Shown here: in pieces, positions 1 to 5,479 of the stretch | Position numbering within the stretch: position 1 is the stretch's first letter | Layout of the letters: each line of letters begins with the position of its first letter | DNA from: a bacterium | GTDB taxonomy: Bacteria; Blakebacterota; Blakebacteria; Blakebacterales; Blakebacteraceae | Length of the DNA: 7,584 nt | Direction of reading: 5' to 3' | NCBI GenBank assembly: GCA_025774205.1 | Contig: JALGWK010000073.1 | Coordinates: 1-7,584, forward strand | The notes under the pieces: generated by a model | What the model saw: the letters and a program-made list of their open reading frames with translations, nothing else | Told to the model about the DNA's origin: nothing | The model's database searches: none | Made by a program: the position numbers and the translations under genes

Positions 1-1434
1 TACAACCTCGGGCACATGATCGAGGGAGCGGTCGCCTACTACCTGGCCACCGACAAGCGGACCCTGCTCGAGGTGGTCCTGAAGAGTCTCGATCTGGTGC
101 AGGATGTCTTCGGTCCCGAAGGGATGAAGAATCCCCCCGGCCACCAGGAGATCGAGATCGCCCTGGGCAAGCTCTACCGGCTGACGGAGGATCCACGCTA
201 TCTCAACCTGGCGAAGTTCTTCCTCGACATGCGGGGGAACGCCGACGGTCACGAACTGTACGGGGAGTACAGTCAGGACCACATCCCGGTCACCGAACAA
301 CGGGAAGCGGTCGGCCACTCCGTCCGGGCGGCCTATCTCTACTCCGGCATGGCTGACATCGCCGCGCTCACCGGGGATCGCAGTTACATCTCCGCCATCG
401 ACTCGATCTGGGAGGATGTCGTCACTACCAAGCTCTACCTGACCGGCGGCATCGGCGCCACCGGAGGAAACGAGGGCTTCAGCACCCCCTATGCCCTTCC
501 GAACGAAACTGCTTACTCGGAGACCTGCGCCTCAATCGCCAACGCCATGTGGAACCACCGCATGTTCCTGCTCCACGGGAATGCCCGCTACATGGATGTC
601 GCCGAGCGGGTTATCTACAACGCCTTCCTTTCCGGTATCTCCCTGGAAGGGGACCGCTTCTTCTATCCCAACCGGCTCGCAACCACCGTGGGTGAAGAGC
701 GCCAGCCCTGGTTCCCCTGTGCCTGCTGTCCTTCGAACGTGGTCCGCTTCCTGCCCTCTCTGCCGGGATACATTTACGCTCACGCCGGCCGGGACCTCTA
801 CGTGAACCTCTACATAGGAAGTTCCGGGGTGGTGAGGACCGATCAGGGCACCGTTACGATCTCGCAGGAAACCCGCTATCCATGGGATGGCCGGGTCACC
901 CTCAGGGTGAAGCCGGAGGAGGCTTCGGGGAGGTTCGCCCTCCACCTCCGGATCCCCGGCTGGGCACGGAACGAGGCGGTCCCGAGCGATCTCTATCGAT
1001 TCACCGAGCCGGACGGATCGGAACCGGTGGTGACGGTGAACGGCGAGCCGGTGCCGGTGGAACTCGACCAGGGCTACGTCACCATCGATCGACGATGGCA
1101 GGCGACCGACGAGGTCGTACTCGATCTACCGATGCCGGTCCGTACCGTGGCGGCCCACGAGAATGTGGAGGCTGATCGGGGGCGGCTCGCGCTGCAGCGC
1201 GGCCCCCTGGTCTACTGTGTCGAGTGGCTCGACAGTGAGACCGGCGACGTGTCAGATCTCTTCCTCGAGCCCGGCCACGGATTCGACTCGGAATACCGGT
1301 CCGATCTTCTCGGCGGGATCCAGGTCGTGCGGGGAGAGTCCGGATCCCGGGCGTTCGAAGCCATTCCCTATTTCGCCTGGGCGCATCGCGGGCAGGGTGG
1401 GATGGCGGTGTGGCTGCCGGTCGGGGAACGATAA
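1..1434 (+). CDS. GH127-family (DUF1680) beta-L-arabinofuranosidase-like glycosidase, 5' end missing
   Basis: The frame is open from base 1, so the gene starts left of the window; 477 residues remain and it ends at TAA 1432-1434. Family members remove terminal L-arabinofuranose with a zinc-bound cysteine as nucleophile. Numbered from the Met at base 16, the alpha-barrel motifs are GHQEIEIAL (42-50) and GHSVRAAYLYSG (100-111). The acid/base Glu of the family matches E153 in GGNEGF. Zinc ligands match E169 and C171 in SETC plus C237 and C238 in CACCPSN, with C237 as likely nucleophile. The 16-residue spacing from E153 to E169 equals that between Glu322 and Glu338 of Bifidobacterium HypBA1. By that alignment roughly 160 residues are missing. 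The C-terminal part (about 255-472) looks like the family's beta-sandwich domains. The active site is complete, so an active enzyme is likely, but exact substrate and cell location cannot be told. A related clan GH-P family such as GH146 is the alternative. Confidence 0.93.
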   Translation, partial: YNLGHMIEGAVAYYLATDKRTLLEVVLKSLDLVQDVFGPEGMKNPPGHQEIEIALGKLYRLTEDPRYLNLAKFFLDMRGNADGHELYGEYSQDHIPVTEQREAVGHSVRAAYLYSGMADIAALTGDRSYISAIDSIWEDVVTTKLYLTGGIGATGGNEGFSTPYALPNETAYSETCASIANAMWNHRMFLLHGNARYMDVAERVIYNAFLSGISLEGDRFFYPNRLATTVGEERQPWFPCACCPSNVVRFLPSLPGYIYAHAGRDLYVNLYIGSSGVVRTDQGTVTISQETRYPWDGRVTLRVKPEEASGRFALHLRIPGWARNEAVPSDLYRFTEPDGSEPVVTVNGEPVPVELDQGYVTIDRRWQATDEVVLDLPMPVRTVAAHENVEADRGRLALQRGPLVYCVEWLDSETGDVSDLFLEPGHGFDSEYRSDLLGGIQVVRGESGSRAFEAIPYFAWAHRGQGGMAVWLPVGER

Positions 1435-1451
1435 ACCTGCTTGACCGGCGG
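1414..1451 (+). other. Stem-loop spanning the glycosidase stop codon
   Basis: GCCGGTC at 1416-1422 is a perfect inverted repeat of GACCGGC at 1443-1449. A U-G and a C-G pair extend it to nine pairs (1414-1422 with 1443-1451) around a loop of about 20 bases that contains the TAA. No T-run follows, so it is not a standard intrinsic terminator. The right arm covers most of the -35 hexamer of the next promoter. It may protect the 3' end of the mRNA or be chance in G+C-rich DNA. Confidence 0.3.
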
Positions 1452-1468
1452 GGCGCAATCGCTACACT
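1441..1468 (+). promoter_or_regulatory. Sigma70-like promoter for the propeller lipoprotein operon
   Basis: TTGACC (1441-1446, five of six consensus bases) lies 16 bases before TACACT (1463-1468, four of six). Transcription would begin near 1475, leaving a leader of about 45 bases before the GTG start at 1520. It sits in the only noncoding gap upstream of this operon, which supports the operon being transcribed independently of the glycosidase. The call rests on pattern alone. Confidence 0.5.
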
Positions 1469-1500
1469 CTCGTCGATCGTGTTGAGAAGTCACCAGGTTC

Positions 1501-1523
1501 AGGAACAGGTCATGGCATCGTGA
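1501..1523 (+). promoter_or_regulatory. Translation start context with a possible three-codon leader overlapping the GTG start
   Basis: ATG GCA TCG TGA (1512-1523) is a minimal reading frame whose TGA overlaps the GTG start at 1520-1522. AGGA at 1501-1504 stands seven bases before this ATG, an ideal Shine-Dalgarno distance, but 15 bases before the GTG. The GTG itself has only a weak AGGT (1507-1510) nine bases upstream. Ribosomes might therefore enter at ATG 1512, stop at once and restart on the GTG. This is inference; direct initiation at the GTG remains possible. Confidence 0.3.
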
Positions 1524-2656
1524 AGAGGAACCATCTGTCGATACCGGCTCTGCTGATCGCGCTCCTCGCTCTGTCAGCGTGCGGCTCCGATGACATCACC
1601 AATCCCCACGGCAGCGGCTGGGTCTTCGAACTCATCGCCTCCGGTCGAGAGGTCGGTATCTACAGCGGTCTCGCGACCACCGCAGACGGCACGGTCCATG
1701 TCGCCTTCGCTGACGAGCGGCGTCATGACCTCTACCTTGCCCGGCGGCAGGCTCCCGGGGACTGGGTGATCTCCGAGATAGATACCGTTGGCTGGATGGG
1801 TGAGTTCGTCACTCTCTTCATCGACAGCAACGACCATTTCCATATCGCCTACCAGGACATCTGGAACCGACGACTACGATATGCCTTTGAAGATGGATCG
1901 GGATGGACCTACAGCTACCCCTATGATCCAAACAACCCGATCTTCGCCACCGGTGAATCCCCGATGATGATCGAGCGCCACGACGGGATCCACATGGTGG
2001 AGTTGAACACGGCCGCCCGTTCGGGATCCCGGTCGGGATCGGTCAACTACTGGTGGCTGTCACCGGGGGGGTGGCAGAAACTCAGTTCCTTCAATCTCAC
2101 CTACATGCGACCCTTCGTCGGCTTCACCTGGGGCGCGTCCGGACCAGTCATCGGTCTGATACGGAAGAATGAAGGTGGCGGAGCCGCCGTTAACAGCGAG
2201 TTCTCGATCGTCCGACAGACCGCGACGGATGGCTCAGGCCCCTGGACGAGGCAGTACATTGTCGACGTCGACAGCTATGAATCTCTGAAGTACGGAGATC
2301 GTCCGATCGCGACCGGATTCGATGACAGCGGAACCCTCCACCTCGTTTATCTCGGACAGGAGGGGGTGCTGAAAGACACTGGCGGAGCTGATGTCGACAC
2401 CGGAGTAAGGAACAGCAGGGTGGTAATGAAAACTGGCCCGGGAGGAGAACTGTGGCTGACCTGGATGAAGGGGACCACCCTCCATCTCGGTCGGTACATG
2501 ACCGGGACCGGCTGGGAACGTATGGGCCGGATCGTAGACCTCGATCCTGACGGCCGGTACGACATGCATGTCGACGCTGACGGGAATATCCATGTCTGCG
2601 TATACCACCTGCCGGCCCAGAAGCTGTGGTACGGGCAGTGGGAGGCGACGCCATGA
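1520..2656 (+). CDS. Beta-propeller-like repeat lipoprotein of unknown function
   Basis: This 378-residue protein starts at GTG 1520, chosen because it gives a compact lipoprotein signal: basic MKRNH, a hydrophobic stretch (8-20) and lipobox LSAC with Cys21 as the lipidated residue. Asp is not at +2, so outer-membrane sorting is plausible. The mature part carries recurring units of the form D-x-G/N-x-h-H-h-A/V-Y, as in WD/BNR-like propellers: DGTVHVAFAD (57-66), SNDHFHIAYQD (103-113), HDGIHMVEL (154-162), DSGTLHLVYLG (269-279), GGELWLTWM (308-316) and DGNIHVCVYH (354-363). Most are followed by a strand containing aromatic residues. This suggests a six- or seven-bladed propeller used for binding or scaffolding. 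No Asp-box sialidase catalytic set is evident, so I assign no enzyme activity. Its stop overlaps the next gene by four bases, so the two are probably made together. An RSGS tandem duplicate (168-175) and a seven-G run (2065-2071) are local oddities. The name beyond fold type is unknown. Confidence 0.85.
   Translation: MKRNHLSIPALLIALLALSACGSDDITNPHGSGWVFELIASGREVGIYSGLATTADGTVHVAFADERRHDLYLARRQAPGDWVISEIDTVGWMGEFVTLFIDSNDHFHIAYQDIWNRRLRYAFEDGSGWTYSYPYDPNNPIFATGESPMMIERHDGIHMVELNTAARSGSRSGSVNYWWLSPGGWQKLSSFNLTYMRPFVGFTWGASGPVIGLIRKNEGGGAAVNSEFSIVRQTATDGSGPWTRQYIVDVDSYESLKYGDRPIATGFDDSGTLHLVYLGQEGVLKDTGGADVDTGVRNSRVVMKTGPGGELWLTWMKGTTLHLGRYMTGTGWERMGRIVDLDPDGRYDMHVDADGNIHVCVYHLPAQKLWYGQWEATP
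2640..2645 (+). promoter_or_regulatory. Ribosome binding site that fixes the start of the CsgG/DUF5683-like gene
   Basis: GGGAGG lies seven bases before ATG 2653, inside the 3' end of the preceding gene. This strong site favours ATG 2653 over the in-frame upstream GTG at 2626, which has no comparable site and would add nine residues before the signal peptide. Confidence 0.75.
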
Positions 2657-3648
2657 TGACCGGCAGAATCCGAATGGCCCTGCTGGTGAGTCTGGCGGGC
2701 CTGCTGGCGGTCACCGGGACAACGAGGATCGACGCCCAGCAGTTGTCACTGCAGCGGATCGCGTTCCTTCCCCTGGTAGCGGATGAAGCCATCAGTGACA
2801 TTGCGGCGACGTTCGAGGCCAGACTTCGCAGCGAGCTGAGGCTCCCGCCCGGCAAGGCCCTGTTCGACCAGGCCCAGCTCGACGGATTGCTCGAGAACCG
2901 TGACTCCGGGACCATCCTCTCGAGGATCAGCGAGATGCAGCGATTCGCCACCATGGCGGGAGTCGCCTTCCTCGTGGGAGGCGTCCTCACGGAATCGGAC
3001 AACGGCGGTTACGAGTTCAATCTCCTGATCTTCGACGAGGACACCCGGCAGATCGCGCACGTCTCCGGCTACACGTTCGCGGACGACGCCGCTCTCTTCC
3101 GTGGCGCCGAGGAAGTGCTGGCCATTCTGGCCAGATCAAGAACCTTCGCTTCAGCCGACAGCGCGTTCCTTCTGTCGATCCTGATCCCCGGTCTCGGTCA
3201 ACTGCAGAAGGATAAACCGGTCCACGCCCTGGTGAGCGCGGGGCTGGTCGGGCTCAGCATCGTCTATGCCACCTCCACGCCCGATCCCGATCCCTACGAG
3301 TTCTCGCGGACTGGTTTCGAGTCGCCCTACAACTGGCTCACCAACGAGTTCGACTACACCATCGAGGGAACACCCGTCTCAGCCGAGGTCTATTATCGGA
3401 CTCTCGATGAGAACTGGGAACATCACCTGACAGCCCGGGCGGGACGGCGAGCGATCAAGATCAGAAGGAAGCGGGCCAGTGCTTTACTTGTGGCGGCCTA
3501 TTTCTTCAACGTCGTGGATGCGCTGGTGCTGGCCAAGGAGAAGACCGACACCAGCCCCTTCTTCCTCAGTCTCGAAGGTGTCTCGGGATCACCGGGAAGC
3601 AACCGGCCGGGCGGGATGTCGCTACAGTTGAGGATCTCTTTTCGCTGA
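2653..3648 (+). CDS. Exported CsgG/LpoB-like domain joined to a DUF5683-like membrane module
   Basis: Starting at ATG 2653 gives 331 residues with a signal peptide (basic MMTGRIR, hydrophobic 8-22, probable cleavage near IDA-QQ at 28). Residues about 35-140 have the layout of CsgG/LpoB/FlgO-type periplasmic domains: an opening strand RIAFLPL, a helix ending in LRSEL, FDQAQLDGLL, a helix ending in AGVAFLVGG, and a closing YEFNLLIFDEDTRQI. Residues 171-206 hold SILIPGLGQLQ and a hydrophobic helix, and 275-294 hold AAYFFNVVDALV; both resemble DUF5683, a membrane module of unknown role. The last strand, LQLRISF, ends in Arg. The protein probably senses or assembles something at the envelope, anchored by its C-terminal half. 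It overlaps the lipoprotein gene by ATGA, implying translational coupling and possibly a complex. Domain calls are from motif memory: DUF5683 is the firmer of the two, CsgG-like a fold-level guess. Confidence 0.8.
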   Translation: MMTGRIRMALLVSLAGLLAVTGTTRIDAQQLSLQRIAFLPLVADEAISDIAATFEARLRSELRLPPGKALFDQAQLDGLLENRDSGTILSRISEMQRFATMAGVAFLVGGVLTESDNGGYEFNLLIFDEDTRQIAHVSGYTFADDAALFRGAEEVLAILARSRTFASADSAFLLSILIPGLGQLQKDKPVHALVSAGLVGLSIVYATSTPDPDPYEFSRTGFESPYNWLTNEFDYTIEGTPVSAEVYYRTLDENWEHHLTARAGRRAIKIRRKRASALLVAAYFFNVVDALVLAKEKTDTSPFFLSLEGVSGSPGSNRPGGMSLQLRISFR

Positions 3649-3653
3649 TCGGG

Positions 3654-3684
3654 GACGGATCACGAATCCACCTCTATCGCCGTC
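3654..3684. terminator. Weak hairpin in the convergent 36-base gap
   Basis: GACGG (3654-3658) pairs with CCGTC (3680-3684), with two further A-T pairs possible across a bulge. The gap between the two convergent genes is only 36 bases, so any shared terminator must lie here or inside a gene. The stem is short and no T-run follows on either strand, so this is a poor intrinsic terminator. Rho-dependent ending or read-through is equally likely. Confidence 0.2.
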
Positions 3685-5229
3685 TTACCTCTGACGGTTC
3701 TCCAGCCTCGTGAACGGCACGCTCACCCGCTCGGTGGCCCAGTCATTCAGGACATAGTCCAGCCCGAACTGACTGTGCGACCATCGATCCCCGATATCCA
3801 TTTCGGCGGCCTGCTGATAGAGGCTCACCGCCTCGTCTCTCCGGTCGAGCAGATCGAGCATGTGCCCCTGCCAGATGAGGGCCATGCAGCGGTACTCCTC
3901 ACTCTCCTCTACCCCAGCGGCCCGTTCCATCCTCGTGAACACTTCGACGGCTTCGGTGTATTCCTCGAGGTCGTAGAGGGCGAAGCCGATCTTCATGAAC
4001 TCGTCGGTCTCGCTGAAGGCCCCCAGCCACTCCCGGGAGTAGAGTCCGATGAGTTCCTCGTTCGCTCTCCGCCCCCAGTCGTTCCCTCTCAGCACGTATT
4101 GCGGTGAAGAAGTCCGCTCCCGGTCCCAATCCGCCAGTCTGGCCTGCCAGGCGGAGAGACTGCCTTCCTCTACCACCGGCAGGTTCTTGATGAACTTCTT
4201 CAGGACCCGGAAAAACTGTTCGGGCGCCTCGTCGTAGACGCCGTGGCCGGCCTTCTCGAACGTCACCAGCTCCGCTCCCGGATGATTGCCGAGCAGAAGC
4301 CCCGGTTTCTCAGTGCCCCAGGTCAGGTCCCACTCTCCCTCCAGGATGAGGGTCGGGATCGGGCATTCCTCGAAGGCCCCGTTGAGGTCGATCCGGTCCT
4401 GGGAAGAGCTGACCGGACCACGGAACATGCTGTCGTGGTTCCACTCATAAAGCGCTATCTGTGCGATCCTGTCCCGCGATGGACGATAGAAATTCTGCCG
4501 CTTCCAGTCACCATTGAGGAAGTTGTTATAGACGATCAGGCGCATGTAATCATTATACGACCAGTTGTACTCGGCTCTCTGTTCCCGCAGCCGGGAGCTG
4601 ATCTCGCGCATCCGCCCGGATTCCTCATCAGAGAGGAAATCGTACTGGCGACTGCTGCCGGTATCCTCCCACATCCCCGGTGAGGCTCCCAGCAGGATGA
4701 GGCCCGCCACCCGGTCGGGATGGTTCACGGTATACCACTGGGCCAGGAATCCGCCGTAGGAATACCCCAGCACCACCCATTGATCGTAACCCAGACTCTC
4801 CCGGATGGTGTCGAGATCCTCAGCGGCCTGTTCGACCGAGTACCCTTCCCCCGATTTCCAGTCCGAAAGCCCGCACCCGCGCTGGTCGTAATAGATCACC
4901 CTGGAAAAAGCCGCCGCCCGGGAAAACCATGGATGGAAGTAGTGATGGGTACCACCCGGTCCCCCGTTGATCAGCACCAGGGGGATGCCCCTTCCCTCCT
5001 CCTCCACGTAGAGATCGCAGTCACCCACATCCACCTTCTGCTTCACCAGATCGAGCCGGTCGCACCAGCGGGGTACGTCAGGAACCTCGAGGTGGATCTC
5101 TGCCTCAAGGTGGATGACGCGATCCAGGATGCTCTCCCGTCCGTCATCCCGGGCTGAATTGGCACAGGCGGTAATGAGCGCCGCGAACATGGCGACAGCT
5201 GGTACTGCGCGTGCGAAGGGACCCCTCAC
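3685..5229 (-). CDS. S33-type alpha/beta-hydrolase lipoprotein (proline iminopeptidase-like) with TPR-like tail
   Basis: This 514-residue protein starts at a GTG (5229-5227) preceded by GGAGGT five bases away. Its N-terminus is a lipoprotein signal with lipobox ITAC (Cys22). Residues about 70-350 form an alpha/beta-hydrolase close to peptidase family S33. The oxyanion loop is NGGPGG (88-93), followed by DQRGCGLSD (115-123). The nucleophile elbow is GYSYGG with Ser157, the acid is likely Asp301 in EGEWD, and the base His329 in KAGHG. The catalytic set is complete. S33 members cleave N-terminal proline from peptides or hydrolyse small esters and amides; which applies here is unknown. Residues about 405-480 hold two TPR-like helical pairs (FALYDLEEYTEAVEVFTRM; MLDLLDRRDEAVSLYQQAA), an extension not found in plain iminopeptidases of about 300 residues. 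It probably faces the periplasm, or the cell surface. It is transcribed divergently from the TetR repressor, which may control it. Confidence 0.9.
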   Translation of the reverse strand: MRGPFARAVPAVAMFAALITACANSARDDGRESILDRVIHLEAEIHLEVPDVPRWCDRLDLVKQKVDVGDCDLYVEEEGRGIPLVLINGGPGGTHHYFHPWFSRAAAFSRVIYYDQRGCGLSDWKSGEGYSVEQAAEDLDTIRESLGYDQWVVLGYSYGGFLAQWYTVNHPDRVAGLILLGASPGMWEDTGSSRQYDFLSDEESGRMREISSRLREQRAEYNWSYNDYMRLIVYNNFLNGDWKRQNFYRPSRDRIAQIALYEWNHDSMFRGPVSSSQDRIDLNGAFEECPIPTLILEGEWDLTWGTEKPGLLLGNHPGAELVTFEKAGHGVYDEAPEQFFRVLKKFIKNLPVVEEGSLSAWQARLADWDRERTSSPQYVLRGNDWGRRANEELIGLYSREWLGAFSETDEFMKIGFALYDLEEYTEAVEVFTRMERAAGVEESEEYRCMALIWQGHMLDLLDRRDEAVSLYQQAAEMDIGDRWSHSQFGLDYVLNDWATERVSVPFTRLENRQR

Positions 5230-5234
5230 GATCG

Positions 5235-5240
5235 ACCTCC
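5235..5240 (-). promoter_or_regulatory. Ribosome binding site of the hydrolase lipoprotein
   Basis: On the minus strand GGAGGT stands five bases before the GTG start. It supports that start over internal ones and keeps the lipoprotein signal intact. Confidence 0.75.
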
Positions 5241-5273
5241 AGAGAGCGGGATTTGCAGGGTGGGCAGCATCTC

Positions 5274-5301
5274 TTCATACACACGGACAGGAGGCTTTCA
5301 A
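5274..5301 (-). promoter_or_regulatory. Proximal leftward promoter candidate for the hydrolase
   Basis: Read on the minus strand, TTGAAA (5301-5296, five of six) is followed after 16 bases by TATGAA (5279-5274, four of six). Transcription would begin near 5267, giving a leader of about 38 bases. It is about 80 bases away from the palindrome cluster, so expression from it might escape the repressor. Confidence 0.4.
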
Positions 5302-5350
5302 GGTTGCGGGTTTCGGAGGATTACCTTGTGGTGAATTCGAATAGCTGATG

Positions 5351-5382
5351 TTGACACAGTCCTTCTGTTTCTGCAATATTAT
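5351..5382 (+). promoter_or_regulatory. Rightward promoter of the TetR-exporter operon
   Basis: A consensus TTGACA (5351-5356) precedes an A+T-rich -10 zone. The options are AATATT at 5375-5380 (spacer 18, four of six) and TATTAT at 5377-5382 (spacer 20, five of six). Transcription would begin at about 5387-5390, inside the palindrome cluster, so a bound repressor would block RNA polymerase. The leader before ATG 5480 would be about 90 bases. Confidence 0.5.
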
Positions 5383-5383
5383 A
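5378..5383 (-). promoter_or_regulatory. Distal leftward -10 hexamer overlapping the rightward promoter
   Basis: The minus strand reads a perfect TATAAT here. The hexamer at the best distance upstream (5406-5401, CCGATT, spacer 17) is a poor -35 and lies inside the palindrome cluster. If used, it would give a hydrolase leader of about 140 bases and be directly exposed to the repressor. It may simply be the mirror image of an A+T-rich rightward -10. Confidence 0.3.
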
Positions 5384-5413
5384 GACCAACCGGTCGAAAC
5401 AATCGGTTCGAAC
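5384..5413. promoter_or_regulatory. Probable TetR-family operator cluster
   Basis: Several dyads overlap within 30 bases. GACC-AACC-GGTC (5384-5395) has perfect 4-base arms of a kind seen in many TetR-family operators. ACCGGT (5389-5394) is a palindrome nested within it. AACCG (5388-5392) and CGGTT (5404-5408) are inverted around 11 bases. GTTCGAAC (5406-5413) is a perfect 8-base palindrome. CGGTCGAA (5391-5398) is nearly repeated as CGGTTCGAA (5404-5412), offset by 13 bases. The cluster covers the expected rightward transcription start. Which dyad is bound is inference. Confidence 0.5.
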
Positions 5414-5479
5414 GTGCGTATATACCACCAAGTCTTACATCGAGCCGTTGATAAACAACGACTTACGGAGAGTATCCGG

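Larger units (their letters stand above)
5230..5479. other. Divergent regulatory region between hydrolase and TetR genes
   Basis: These 250 bases carry no convincing gene. The part from about 5335 to 5465 is visibly richer in A+T than the flanking genes. It contains candidate promoters in both directions, a cluster of short palindromes and two Shine-Dalgarno sites. An in-frame ATG at 5348 could lengthen the TetR gene by 44 codons, but it lies upstream of that gene's best -35 hexamer and its product shows no homology to a TetR N-terminus. Confidence 0.7.

Noticed and set aside
532-945. Minus-strand and other-frame open frames within the glycosidase
   Set aside because: The plus frame has a complete conserved active site across the same bases; the alternatives have shadow-type composition.
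2024-2043. Short tandem repeat of CGGGATC-type units
   Set aside because: It only encodes RSGSRSGS in the lipoprotein, two copies at most, and keeps the frame; it is too short to be treated as a repeat element.
2626-2652. Earlier GTG start for the CsgG/DUF5683-like gene
   Set aside because: No ribosome site precedes it and it would put nine extra residues before a normal signal peptide; GGGAGG seven bases before ATG 2653 is decisive.
2190-3002. Open frame of 270 codons on the minus strand
   Set aside because: It runs across the junction of two well-supported plus-strand genes, is Arg/Ser-rich and low in complexity, and has no recognisable motif.
3649-3684. Strong bidirectional terminator in the convergent gap
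   Set aside because: The only stem is five pairs with a long loop and no T-run on either strand, so I list it as a weak candidate only.
5348-5479. 44-codon N-terminal extension of the TetR gene from ATG 5348
   Set aside because: It would begin upstream of the -35 hexamer at 5351, its residues match nothing typical of TetR proteins, and ATG 5480 has a better ribosome site and gives the usual family length.
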